64,000 nucleotides of DNA from Chionis minor (taxonomy: Eukaryota; Chordata; Aves; Charadriiformes; Chionididae). Shown in pieces: positions 40,346 to 52,457 of this stretch; the first letter of the stretch is position 1, and each line of letters begins with the position of its first letter. Where the stretch lies: contig VZSF01007706.1 in assembly GCA_013398295.1 (NCBI GenBank), positions 942,533 to 1,006,532 of the forward strand. The letters are read 5' to 3'. The notes beneath the pieces were generated by a model, which saw only the letters and a program-made list of their open reading frames with translations, was not told the origin of the DNA and made no database searches. A program made the translations under genes and the position numbers.

Positions 40346-43300
40346 AACAGGCCCTCTGCTTTCTACATCAACTGCTTACTTACCACCTTGTGTCCTCTAA
40401 GTTGTCACGCAAACTCTGCTATTTTAGGAAACTGTGAAGACATCTAAAACTACACAGAGGAAGACTCCTGAGACCTCTTCTGATGGGGGAGTGGAATACG
40501 GGGAAGGGAGAGCATCAGATCTGTTTGGGGCAGTTAGGGTGACTCAGCTGTGAATAAAAGTCTTTGACAAAGTTAACATTCAAACATTTAGTCAAACTAT
40601 AATTGAAAGTCTTTTTATACTCAATGGAGTATTCATCAGGAATAAAGTGCAATAACTGTGGTTGACTTCACAGGCAGATGTGCTACTAGAGCAGATGATG
40701 GAGGACAGGAATGTTATTTATAAGTCAAATAGATACAAAATTGGTTTTTGTTATTACCTCTGACCTCTCTATGCTGCACGTCCATTTAAACTCTGAGGCA
40801 GTTATACTGTCTGAAACTAGGCAAATCCCACACAGATCACAGCTTCTGGCACTAAAATAGTACAGCCACTCTAATAGAGACAAAAACTCCACTTACTACA
40901 ATCAACCTATTTTCCACCAACATACATGGTGTTGTATCAAGTTCACAGTCCATTCATGTAGGCTCTCTCACAAACAGAGAAGAGCAACCGGTACCACGAC
41001 TAATTGCCAGGAACATTTATGATGCTTTTCAGTCATACAAATGCTTACTCCTTATACTCTTTTTCCTGCAAATATCCAGATAATTTCAAGAAACGAAAGA
41101 TTAGAAAAGCTAAGAAGAATACAGGATTACCAAATACATGAAGCACTTGTCAACAACTGCAGTTATAAGCAGGAAGCCCACCTGAGAGATTTGGGGAGAG
41201 GACTACAGTACAGAGCAATCTCCAAATGTATCTAAAACCCCACAAGCAAGACATTCTGCAAATGACAACTGCCACTTTCAGATCTGTCAGACTAGATTCA
41301 GTACCAGGTGCAAGTACAACTGAAATTGGCTGGAACTGCAGCGAACTACTCTTCATCCCACTTTCAGGGCTGGAAAACACCAAACCCTAAAAATCATTTC
41401 AAGGTCATTTTGCAACAGATGGGAGAATTACTGGAACTCAGAGCTAGATCAGGCACTGCAGAAAAATATTTGATAGTGCATATTGCAGCTGGTAGATGCA
41501 GAAGGCAGTATCACATGAGTCTGTGCCAACATTTTCCCAAACTTTTAATTAAAATGAGGGCTTTAGACAATCTCATGTCTCTGTATCACTACTAATTGTC
41601 AGACACTGACACTATTCTGAGAATATAATTAACCATCAATGAATAAGACACATGATGGCTTTTGCTTTCTGACTGTATTTTGTTATACAAAACCTCAGAC
41701 ATTTCATATTTCATTTTGCTACATATTGCATATGACAAAGAAGGTATGCTTAAAATAATGTGAAGTTCTGCCTTCCAATTTGTTTTTCAATTTACAGCTG
41801 TACGGCATGAATATGCAGAAAATAATTCCTCAGTCTGTCTTGCTTCATTTGTGCAAGAGAAGTCCCTACACTGCACAGGCTCTATCTCAAAATTTCTCCT
41901 CTATTCTCTTCTGTACTAAGAGTACTTTAAAAAGACAACAAAAACCTCTGGCAAACACAAACAAATAGACTGAACAATGAGGTTGGACGAAAGAAAATGA
42001 CTAACAGAGTAACTGGAATCATTACACTTGATTGTGGGTTTTGCTTGTTTTAAGAAGTCAAATGATCAATGAATATGAACGAGTAAATTTGTATGTTTAA
42101 ACATCAAGACATAAAAGTAACAAAAGACCTTTCTGGTATTAAAGTCTTACTGATTCCCCTAGTTAAAACAGTTAATTTTCTAGCTACTAACATTCTGTAT
42201 ATCTGTGCATGTCAGGGGAAAAAAAGAGTTAAAGACTACATCAGTCCCTTAAAATTCAATACATAAATCCTTATCATGAAAATTATTCAAATGAGTATTT
42301 TCAAAGCTAAGGTCACTAAAAGCTTTTAGATCATTTCAGTCTATGTGAATATTTTAATTTGTCAATAGACCCAAGGAAGCAGGAAGTTGCACTTTAACAT
42401 TGAACAGTATATGTTAAGGTCAAGGTTAAAAACCCAACCCAGCAATAAGGATATTCTTAAAATAAAACATAATTTCACCTTCATTTAAGGTGAAAAGAAT
42501 ATATCAGTGGAGGCCAAAAATAGAGAACTAGGAAAAAAACAGTACAGGGGACAGGGGGAAAGGAATATTTTGACATCTATTTATTTTTTAACTAATTGGA
42601 AAGAACTACAGAAAGAGTAAGCCTATAAAAGCTGAAATAAACAATCATATTTCTCAATAAACTGCATAATACTTTGCCAATGACACAACGTACTCCGGAA
42701 TATCCCATTTAGCATGGTTATTACTCAGTTCTGTTGGTGCATGAAGTATCAAAATACAAACCTCACCACTTTCACAAATTTCCTGAAGTTTGGTGTGGTA
42801 CAAAAATACTAAAGTTACTAGTACACGCACTGGTATCTAGTTACATTTTACAGTAAAATTCAGTCAAGCTGGATGCCTTAGAAAAGACTGACAAAACATT
42901 TTGAATGATGAGAGTTATTAAAAATGGTTCTTCTTCTTCCCCCCACTCCAAATCTAAGTTTCACATCCAACTACAACAACCAAGTAATCAACAAATGACT
43001 ATCGTATATAAAGGGGCACTAGGATCTGACAAGTTGAAATGCGTGTGCAGCACTTAATTTACATCTTGCAAAGAGACAATAAGACACAAGCAAAATTAAA
43101 AGTTTATACAAGCATTGAAAAGGCACACAACTTTTATAAAACATACCTCAAAAAAGACTATTAGGAGAATACCACAGCAGAGATGTAAACAGAAATAAAA
43201 CTGTGGTAAAAGGACTCTGTTTTTACAATGACAAAGTGGTTAACAGCTTGTTATTAGAAAGTTTGATTATGTGGAAAGTTATGTACATTTCATATATTTG

Positions 43301-44901
43301 TTAACAATCCAGAACAGAACAAGCAGTGAAATGGAAAAATAGATTATAGTCATTATTTAAATCAATCATGTCAAAAAGGACAGGTTTTGTGCATTTTTCT
43401 ATGGAGTGCTCAAGGTATGTCCGATGATTTTGAAATCTGGCCCTCTGCAGCATTACTAAACAAACCTGAATCATCATCTGTTCATCAACAAAATTTTACA
43501 GTGACATGCCTAGCAGTGCTTACAAAGCTTCCTCTTTATCCAGGGTTCTTTGCTCCAGGAATTTCATATCTCCCTTTTTCTCATTTTGCAATGTCACTTT
43601 AAATATTTCTTTCATTGGGTGATGTTTCTAGAATGAATCATGTCACATCTAATCTTCTACTTTTGTAACATATTTGTGCGCTATTTAAGCTTGACTCGAG
43701 TAGCATAATTATTGCATGTGATTTCACTTTGTCATAGCACTCTGGCATGTTCTGCTGACAATGTTTGCTTACACACCTTAAGGGAGGTACATCTGTCATT
43801 AAAAAAAAAATATTTATTTGAAGTTTATGCTGGAGGAAGAACTAAAATTTCTGAAACAAGAAACTTAAGTCTTATGCATTATGTAAAGAGAATAAGATAA
43901 TTGTTAAACAGCAGGAAAAGAACCTTCATTATTTTATTGGGATGGCACCATACGTTTTTTGAAAAGGGATTTGAAGAGAAAACTTCTACTTGGATTTTAG
44001 AAACTTCACCTAGGGCTACAACTCCCAAAGATAACTGATTACCCAGGAACTGGGATGTAAATTGCTATTTAAAGTAAAACATCACTGTTTTATTGTAAAA
44101 TAGCAGCTGGCAGTATTTACTGTAACTTTTGTTCTTTCTTACTCTCAGTTCAATCTTGCTGAATTTACTCAGGTTTTCCTGACAGATCTTTTTTTCCCCC
44201 AATTACTTTTACTTGGTGTCCTTTTACTAGCATTTTACCTCTATGTGGTGCTTGTGGCATCTTCTGGGGTGTTGGCTGAAGCTGGTCTGTGAATTGGATT
44301 GCTGAAGGACATAAAAGAAAGTTAACGTGACCCACGCCTGCTGGGTTTCTTTCTGACCCAGAAGGGCCACTGCCATGCCGCAGTTTATGCTGCAAAAGTG
44401 CATTTGCTGCTTTGCTTGTCACATGCCTTATCTTCCACATGCTCCTAGCAAATTGCATCTTCACATTTTGTGGCATTTTTTCTGTCTTGAATGACTCGTA
44501 CTCACCATCTAAGAGTCTAAATGTGAAATATACATTCCAAATTACAGTTAATTGGCTTGCAAAAGTTATGTTAGAGGTAGATAATTAAGATGCTCTCCCA
44601 TCACCAAAGCAAGGTATTTGAATTGGACACACGAAGCAAGAAATTTGGAAGCATTAATTTGCTACATAACCTTCAGGAATGAAATCTTAGAGCCTTAGTT
44701 TCTTTGTGTGCAAATGCAGATAGATACTTACCCACACGACAAGGACATTATCACACACAGATACTTTAAAAAATGTTCCCAAGATCCTTTACACCAAGCA
44801 TGATTGAAAGCACAAGAATTCTTTCATGTAACAAAACTATTTTAAAACAAGCAAATGAGATAAACGCCAATACCCTGAATACAATGAAATACGGTGAATG
44901 T

Positions 44902-44919
44902 GAGAGAGAGAGAGAAAGA
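44902..44919. repeat. (GA)n microsatellite
   Basis: About seven GA dinucleotides followed by GAAAGA, in the last GBE1 intron. Confidence 0.85.
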
Positions 44920-45261
44920 TATTAAAAGTGTCAATAATTCTCAGGAGCCTTAGATCTCATGTGATATGTTAAGATGTGACACCAGAAATTGATGTGTCTG
45001 TTCTGTCATGGAAGAGGAGTGGCCCACACAAATCGCTGCAGGTATTCCACTTTTGTAGCTTGTTAAGATTGCAAGTGTAACTTATTTACAGGTGTTTGTG
45101 TATAAATACACCTATGCATAGAGATACACACCCCTTCACCCATGTATATATTTTAGATATGAAAATCTAGTCAGCAAAGTAAGTATTTTCAGAACATTTT
45201 CAGTGAACTCTGCCCTAATTCATGGCCTTTTTTATTCCTACTCTGTTGTGCTTGCGAACAT

Positions 45262-45335
45262 ATACACATATGTAAATACATAAATAAAGAATGGGAAATA
45301 TGTATATAAATGTATACATATATAAAGAATGGGAA
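45262..45335. repeat. AT-rich imperfect repeat with duplicated 16-mer
   Basis: The word ATAAAGAATGGGAAA occurs twice (about 45,282 and 45,320), separated by TA/CA-type dinucleotides. It is low-complexity intronic sequence. Confidence 0.7.
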
Positions 45336-46039
45336 AAATGATAATTTTAAAATGTTAGTTGTGGTAAGTGATTATGATTTCAAGAGTAATTAAGAAAAGT
45401 AGAGTTTCTATTAGTCACCACCTCAGCTAACAGAAACTGTATATAAGGATATGCCTCCCACTTAATCCAAAGCGATTTGTAGGAAAGTCTTTATCCATTA
45501 TTCATATAACTTTAGGACTGGAAATTTTTTTAAATTGTTGATGTGAACAGAGAAGATCTGTTCCATTTTGCAATTTTTTTCTGTAAACTGAGGAAGCGAA
45601 AGCCAGTTGGCAAACACATGATTTGCTCTAATTCATGTTTGTCGAGTTAAGCACAAGATCCAGTTTCTACAGAACTTTACATCACAAAGCAAGCACGAAG
45701 ATTCTCAGACATGAAAATAAAGCAAATGATGATACTAAAATGGCAATTCAAAAGCACATTAGAAGGTTTTCATGCAAGTTGGCAAGGAACATTGTGTGCC
45801 AGGCACTGCAAGATCGCATGCAAATTTAAGTGTAATGTCAAAATAGAAGAAAGTTAACATTATAGGTCTTAATCAAATCATAACATTGACATCTCTATTG
45901 TTTTCATAGAAATATTAATTTCAGAAAATAAATTTAAAAAACCCACTACCACCCAAAATACTCCTAGAAAAGACTCCATATTTGTCCAAGGAATTTTAAA
46001 AGTTATTCAGATGAAATTAGAACAAAATATCCTACTCAC

Positions 46040-46157
46040 CATAAGTGAATTAGGTCGATAATTATGAGGATATTCTTCAGAGAAGTACTCTGTACTGTGG
46101 TCCAGTCTTTGATGCCCTCCATATTCTGCAGCATCAGAATCCAGAAGGATTTTATAC
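46040..46157 (-). CDS. GBE1: GBE1 penultimate coding exon
   Basis: The minus strand encodes [20 protein letters not shown] (residues 1-20 of the exon) and continues [19 protein letters not shown], clearly the C-terminal domain of branching enzyme. The conserved block [14 protein letters not shown] is diagnostic. The donor after ATG is a good GTGAGT. The exon is 118 nt: one base completing the lysine codon shared with the previous exon, then 39 codons, ending in phase 0. That first base (G, 46,157) is placed by frame: starting one base later, after AAG, would shift the frame and destroy the homology. It is preceded by U12-type signals, described under the intron. Equivalent to human exon 15 from memory. 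Confidence 0.95.
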
Positions 46158-46169
46158 TTAAAAATGACT

Positions 46170-46178
46170 ATTAAGGAA
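46170..46178 (-). promoter_or_regulatory. GBE1: U12-type branch-point sequence
   Basis: TTCCTTAAT on the minus strand fits TTCCTTRAY at every position. It is 12 nt upstream of the intron end (branch A 13 nt), as required for U12-dependent splicing. Confidence 0.8.
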
Positions 46179-46203
46179 CTAACAAATTTTATTTGTTATA
46201 AAA

Positions 46204-46230
46204 CAAATTATAATAATATAATAATATAAN
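46204..46230. repeat. (TAA)n-like repeat with a single N
   Basis: Short TAATA repeats end in an ambiguous base at 46,230, about 50 nt upstream (minus strand) of the U12 branch site. The N is probably a length-polymorphic or miscalled position. Confidence 0.8.
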
Positions 46231-46507
46231 TACTGTTAAATGGGAAATAAAGCAAAAAAAACTGGAAGAACTGCTGCAACATAATTCATGCTAATATACT
46301 CAATATAAAGCAAAAATAATTTATAATAATTTAAGAAAACTTAAGAGTGGACTAATACAGAGATGCTGTACGACATTTTGTCTTGAAAATTTCATCTTAG
46401 CATAGTGACTCCTAGTAAACAAAGTACCTTCCAGTCTCTTCTGGAATCTTATGTAAATGGTAAGTTTATAGTACTACAGTATCTATGCATAGAATTCTAC
46501 GTGAACA

Positions 46508-46545
46508 ACTAGATTAAAAGTGTATCACTAGATTAAAAGTGTATC
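46508..46545. repeat. 19-bp exact tandem duplication, 2 copies
   Basis: ACTAGATTAAAAGTGTATC occurs at 46,508-46,526 and 46,527-46,545, followed by the start of a third copy (ACTA). Confidence 0.95.
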
Positions 46546-49373
46546 ACTAAATAAAATGAGTGTATTTGAATTGCATTTAAGAATTGTGACCAACAAAAAT
46601 CAATCGGTGTTTAGCAATATTTTACAGTCTGTCAGAATCTGATCAAGTTTTAATGAGAAAAGCATTAGATTTAGAGAAGAAAACTCCACAACTCCTTTGA
46701 GAGTTTTTGAGAAAAGAGTTTGAATTTTTATAGGACAGAGGAACAAAAGAAAGCTTATATTTAATATAAGAACTTGCAGTTGTTAAAATAGGATGAGTTA
46801 TTTAACAAAGTGTAACAAGTCGAAATACCTGCACAGGTACTTAGTGATCTACACCATACATTAAATTTAATAATTTATCAATGTTGCTGAAAGCCCTGAC
46901 ATCTCTAATGATTCCTTTAAAGCTACTCACAGCAAATACAACTGTTACGGCTACGCTAATTTTAAAACAATTTATTCCATTTTCTTAATCCAGGCTATAA
47001 AAGTATATTTAGCAGTGCTCTCTAGCAATACAAAGTTAATATTCACTGCCTCTCCACACCTTGGAACAAAGCATACTCGGCATAAATACTGTTAACCAGA
47101 TCTTGAACAATGGGGTCAAAAAGAATTTTAAGTTCTTCAAAAATTAGGTATTTCTCAGGGGAAAATAACTAGTTTGGTAAAGATGCCCGTTTGCCTTCCA
47201 ACTTAAAACTCACAGAAAAGCTGCTTTTCACATTTCAGAATTTTATAAGCATCTACATTTTTGAAGACTACTACCAGGAAAACATTAAACAGTTATGCAT
47301 TTTAATTAGGCACATAATAGAAATATTTTCTTTTGCAGTAGGGTCTCCTATTTCGGCAACAGAATGCTGGAAACACCAACCTGTACTCTGACTGTGACTA
47401 AATTTCCTAACCACTACAGTGGAGGAAAGCAGCAAAAGCAATGAACTCTTGCAGAGATAGAGCTGGAAATGAGAGGCTGTCATTATCTACCACAATAATT
47501 ACTGAATTATTATGCTTTTATGATGGTTTGAAATACACATTTTATCACAATTTTTTATTTAATCTCATGCATGTTTAATGACACATAAAACACCACTAAG
47601 TAAATGCAAATCATAAAATAGGATAATTTGTATTTTGTTCTTTAACCCTTACTATTGACAAAAGAATCAAAGTACTGTTTGTGGGGGTGACAGTCCAGTA
47701 TTATTAAAAGCTTGCAGAAGAGCAGATAAGACTTTCTACTGACCAGCTGTAAAACAACGTAAGGCTTACTGAGTATTTATAAAGAAACTATTTTTCTGTA
47801 TGGTCTAGTTTGACTCACATAAACATCTATCACAAATCAAATACATTCAAATAATATTAAGTACACTGACCCCTCTGTATAATATATGACAACACTATTA
47901 CACAGATCACATATGTGACAAGTTACTCATCAAGTTAGAAAGTCTGGACATAACTGAGTAAGACTGGAGATATGTAGGAAGGGTAACCAAACATATACAA
48001 AAAAGACCGTAGGTGATCCTGATGGTTTTGTCTTCATCCTTTCATAATTTGTTTTAAAACATCAGGATTAGGAAATGTTACAGTTTCAATTTTATTGTAC
48101 AATGACATGTTTAAGCGTTCATACTTGTGGTTCTCTGGTGCTTTCCAGGCATGCCCCTCAACCACAGTTGTGTCTGTAAATATTTATTTTCTTTTTAACT
48201 CATATGCAAATCAGCTCTCATTTTCTCACTGCACTTCTCTATATACAAAAGAATACCTAATAAAGATTTCATTTTTATCCCTTGCTACCATTTTTTGCTA
48301 AAAGCAAAAGGATACGGCTCTGGTAATACAGACGGGACAAAGATAAAAGTACAAAACCAAAAAGGATCAAAAACTGTGCTGGAACACCTAATTTCTGTTT
48401 TGTATAAAGAAACTTTCAGAAGGTGAATTTAGGCTAGAAAGAAAGTAGTGTACGAACAACAGAAAACAAGGGAATGCTTTGAAAAGCTTTTGATCCTTTA
48501 AGCAGTCTTGGGATCAGCCGGCTGTCCTCAGACAGTTAAGTGGCAATGATAGTAACACTGGCATGATCCCAAGCCTAATCCAGCTGCGAGTCTTAAACAT
48601 ATGACAAGATTGAATTTACTCATTCTCATTACGTCTACACAGATTAAAAGATTTACTCACAAGAGTCACAGCTAAGGTATACCTTGATGCTTTGTTTAGG
48701 GTGTCCAGAGAAGGCTTTGGGTGTTTTTTGTTTGTATAAATGAAACAACCTTCCCATAAAGCCTTTTTCAATGTTTCCTAAGGGAAATCCTTTACAGAAG
48801 TATCTACAGTATATATGCTGTTATAGCTGCACACAGCATACAAAAGACTCTCTCTTCTTAAGGAGCCTTTATCTCATTAGTTTCATATATTTACTTATTG
48901 TTCAAAATATATTAGTAAAAGCTGTACAAAAAGCAAGAAATATTTAACTAGGGGATTTAACACGCCATGTAGAATGCAGGAAAAAAAAAAAACCTCTACC
49001 CCAGCCTGATACTCATTGTCATCGATTTTTTGAAGAAAATAAGGCTCCATCATTCCTGTAACAACCACCCTCCACATTAGATCTTATAGTATGCATTACA
49101 GGAAAAGAAAGCTTTTTTTTTAAATATGGAGAAAGGAAATAAAACTTATTCTGGAAAAAGTTAAAAAAATAAATCCTCAAACCCAGAAGTGAACTAAAAA
49201 GTTTTTAAATCCACATGTCTACCTGCATGTTCTATATATCTTCTTCTGGAAGTTAAAAATATATATACACTGGTGAAAGCAGCATGTTTTCAGATCTTAC
49301 CTCTTGCAAAAACATTAGGAAGTAGTTGGTGACAGCAGAACACACAAATAAAATGCTGGAGCATTTTATTGAG

Positions 49374-49418
49374 CTGTAGTTTTCATGTTAAAGTCACTGT
49401 AGTTTTCATGTAAAAGTA
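49374..49418. repeat. Imperfect 23-bp tandem duplication
   Basis: CTGTAGTTTTCATGTTAAAG (49,374-49,393) is repeated as CTGTAGTTTTCATGTAAAAG (49,397-49,416), differing at one position. A TGGCCACT-GT-AGTGGCCA palindrome follows at 49,420-49,437. Confidence 0.85.
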
Positions 49419-50920
49419 CTGGCCACTGTAGTGGCCAAATCAAGGGTGACTCCACCTGATGTTGAGTGTTAAACTGTTCTTAGTATAGTTAGTTTTTTAA
49501 CTACGTATACAGTGATGGCATAAAATTAAAAACTTCTAAATTAAGTCTTTAATGTGTCAGATGTATTTTGACAAATGCAACCCTCAAACTCAGAAAATAT
49601 TTTTGCTCATCTTAGATGAAAATCTCTGTAGTCTTGTTTTAGCAACTACCATATGAGCAGCCTACATTTGAATGATACTATCATAAATGGATTCTCAGAG
49701 TCAGGTTAAATAAACCAGCAAAGCAATGCAGAATAACTCACAACAGCATTGAACAACCGAATATACAAGTCTTTCCATCTTCGCTCATTAAAAAAATGTT
49801 GCTCTAAGTCAGCAATGTAGAACACTACAAATTACTAAGGAGCAACCCTTATGAAGTGTGGATTAGAAAGCTATCATTAACTCACCAAAATTTCCTTGTA
49901 CTACTTTGATTTAGAAAATTATACACAAAAATAGCTTCTCCTATTTTTTTCAGTACTTCAGCAATTCAAAATTGGAAATTACACAAGGCAAAATACGAAA
50001 TTCACAGACATAAGTTTCATATTTTAATTGAAGCTTTCATAGTTATCAACCACCATCAAAAGTGCAAGTGTCCTTAAATACATCAGTAAAATACTTATCC
50101 AAAATTACATTTTTTCTTTACTTAGGTACATTTTTCTCTCTTTTTTTTTAGGTAAATCAGATTCAGATATATAAGATATCATGCTAATTTTCTCTAGGTG
50201 AATCTGTCTCAGGAGACAGAAGAGAAGCCCTCCCTTGTTTCACTTTAATATTTCCTGTGTAGGGCTCTGTGTGTATCTGTTTATTCACCTTGAAGATGCA
50301 ACCGAGGGCTATTCCAAGAAAAAAATAAAACCTAATTATTTCAACTCAGGCTAGTTCATAGAACATGTTAATTCGCCATCTCTTTCCTCAAAACTAAAAC
50401 TGACTGCACACAGAATTAGAGATACAACGTATGAAAAAGTCAAGTGCAATGCTCTGAAAGTGCCATTTTGCTGACCGTAAGGAACTTACCTCTTTGTATG
50501 CTTAGACATACACATTGAACTAGGAGCAGAGTCTCAGGAGTCATGGAAATGAAGCTTACCTTTAGTGGTACAGCTGACAGACAGCAAGAAAGCACACACT
50601 CCATTTCCCTCTACTCCATGCGTTCACTGGGTACTCACCTTCAATGTTTGGTCTGGAGTCTTCTTTTGTTTTGTGTTGTTTGTTTGGGGTTTTTTTGTTG
50701 ATCTTTTTTAACATCTACTCATCTTTAAGAGCCTTTCTGATAGAAATCACACAAAAAGCTGTGGAAGGCTGCTATTTAGGAAAGGCATGGCTAACAAGTT
50801 GTAAGCTAACGAGAGAAGACAGCTCACCTAGGCAAGAAAGGTGACCTTTGTTTACCACAGGAGTTTACCCACAGAAGGGTAGGGCACAGCATCATAAGCA
50901 AGTCCGAAGGAAAATAGACA

Positions 50921-51205
50921 AGGATCACAAATCATAGGATGGGAACAACAAGGACTCAGGCTGGAAGGGACCTCTGGAAGTCAGTTACAGAGTTAGACCA
51001 GACTGCTCAGGGCTTTATCCAGTAAGCTCTTGAAAACATCCAAAGACAGAGCCTGCACAACCTCTCTGGGTAACCTATTCCAACACTTGCTCCATGTTAG
51101 CACTGTGGACAAGTTTTTCTTAAGAAAGGCATGATCTCTGCTATTAGACCTGCAGCTATGAAGGCAGTACTCAAGATTGCAATAATCTCCATCCCTCCTG
51201 GATAT
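50921..51205 (-). mobile_element. CR1 LINE 3'-end fragment
   Basis: The plus strand shows the reverse complement of a CR1 tail: terminal ATCATAGGATGGG-type octamer remnants, then CAGGCTGGAAGGGACCTCTG, CAGACTGCTCAGGGCTTTATCCAG and CACAACCTCTCTGGGTAACC, the standard order in avian CR1 3' UTRs. It is 5'-truncated, as most CR1 copies are, and moderately diverged; similarity fades after about 51,140. It lies inside the U12-type GBE1 intron in the same orientation as the gene. Confidence 0.85.
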
Positions 51206-52446
51206 TCCAATTCAGATTTTAGATTGGATTTACCGAAACCATGATCTACAGTGTCCCAACAGCAAAAGATACCTGGAGAATGCTATTCATTGCCCATTTT
51301 TCAAAAGTATGTAGAAAAGCTGTTGGAAGGAATGCTCGGGTAGAAAAGTCACCAGAACGACAATGAAGATAACACATGACTCGTACAAAGGCATTAGCTG
51401 GTTTAAGAAGTCAAAGGCAGCAGTAATGAGCCAGGGCCAAAGGAATATATCCACCCTACAGAAAACAAGAACAGATAAGCTGTGCTAGCAGCAATGGCCA
51501 AAATACCACCTGTAAAATAAAAGAAGATATTCTGGCAAGAAGTAACGACAAGAAACAAAACGAGAAAAAGGAAGGACAGGCACACCAACAGCTGTAGAAC
51601 TGACAATTGTTATTCTCAAGATGGACTGAAAGAAAAGGAAAGGATATCGAAGACCAGCAATTTCTCAAAGAAATCAATTTTGTAAAAGAACAAGCTATGG
51701 GCACAGGCATAATCTATGAATTATTAATATGCACACAGAACAAGAAATACAACCACAGATCAATACGGCTAATTAATGAACTTTTCATTCACCTCATACC
51801 CTAGAAAGAAGTCTAAAGAAAGCGGAAACTAGGTTTTCAAGGTAGGCATAAAAGAATACAAAGACAATAATACAGAACCTAAAAAGAACAAAATATATGC
51901 TATTAAGACACATTAAGGAAAACAAGAACTCAGTCATTAAATGCACCATAAACACAGAAAAGATGAAAGAAAGTACAGCTGCAAGGAGGACTGTAAAGAG
52001 CTTGAATTCATTAGGCCCTTTTGTTTTTAATAAGTCTTGAATTCCACTGAAGAAGCACAGTATAATTCATTTCAAGATAAAGGGTACCCCTGTTCCTTCT
52101 CTCCTCACACTCCTACTTTTGGAGAAGACTAATGGGTCAACCTACTATTGAGAAAAAGCACATAAGAGAGTATTTGGATGACTTTTCTACTTTAGTTAAA
52201 CGCTTCAGTCTGATGAACTTCAGCTCAGGATATTTAGAAGACAGTTGAAGCCACTTAGCACTCAACTGATGGCACAGTACTGAGGAGGAGGGGGGTACTG
52301 TACCTTTTTGCTTTAATGAAATACAGATGCTTTTTGCTTAAACCAAATGTAAATTTAGAGATGTAAATCCATATTAGTTGGTAATCATGAACACAGAATG
52401 TTGACTTACTTTTGTGCCAAGATAACAAGCCTTGTAAAAAGAAATT

Positions 52447-52457
52447 GGGGGGGGGGG
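52447..52457. repeat. Poly-G run, 11 G
   Basis: Eleven consecutive G in an AT-rich intron. Confidence 0.9.

Larger units (their letters stand above)
35983..46039 (-). other. GBE1: Last GBE1 intron (10.1 kb, GT-AG)
   Basis: The donor is GTGAGT (complement of 46,034-46,039) and the acceptor TTTACTAG ends at 35,983, so this is an ordinary U2-type intron. It contains a CTCF-type motif (36,267), a 38-bp tandem duplication (38,165-38,240), an old CR1 ORF2 relic (38,630-39,770) with an internal 56-bp duplication, a short CR1 3'-end fragment (40,241-40,345) and a GA repeat (44,902-44,919). No further exon was recognised. In humans the corresponding last intron is where a deep-intronic branching-enzyme-deficiency allele is known (from memory). 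Confidence 0.85.

Noticed and set aside
46157..46157. Reading the GBE1 intron end as a normal AG acceptor
   Set aside because: An exon beginning after AAG would put [14 protein letters not shown] out of frame with the preceding exon.
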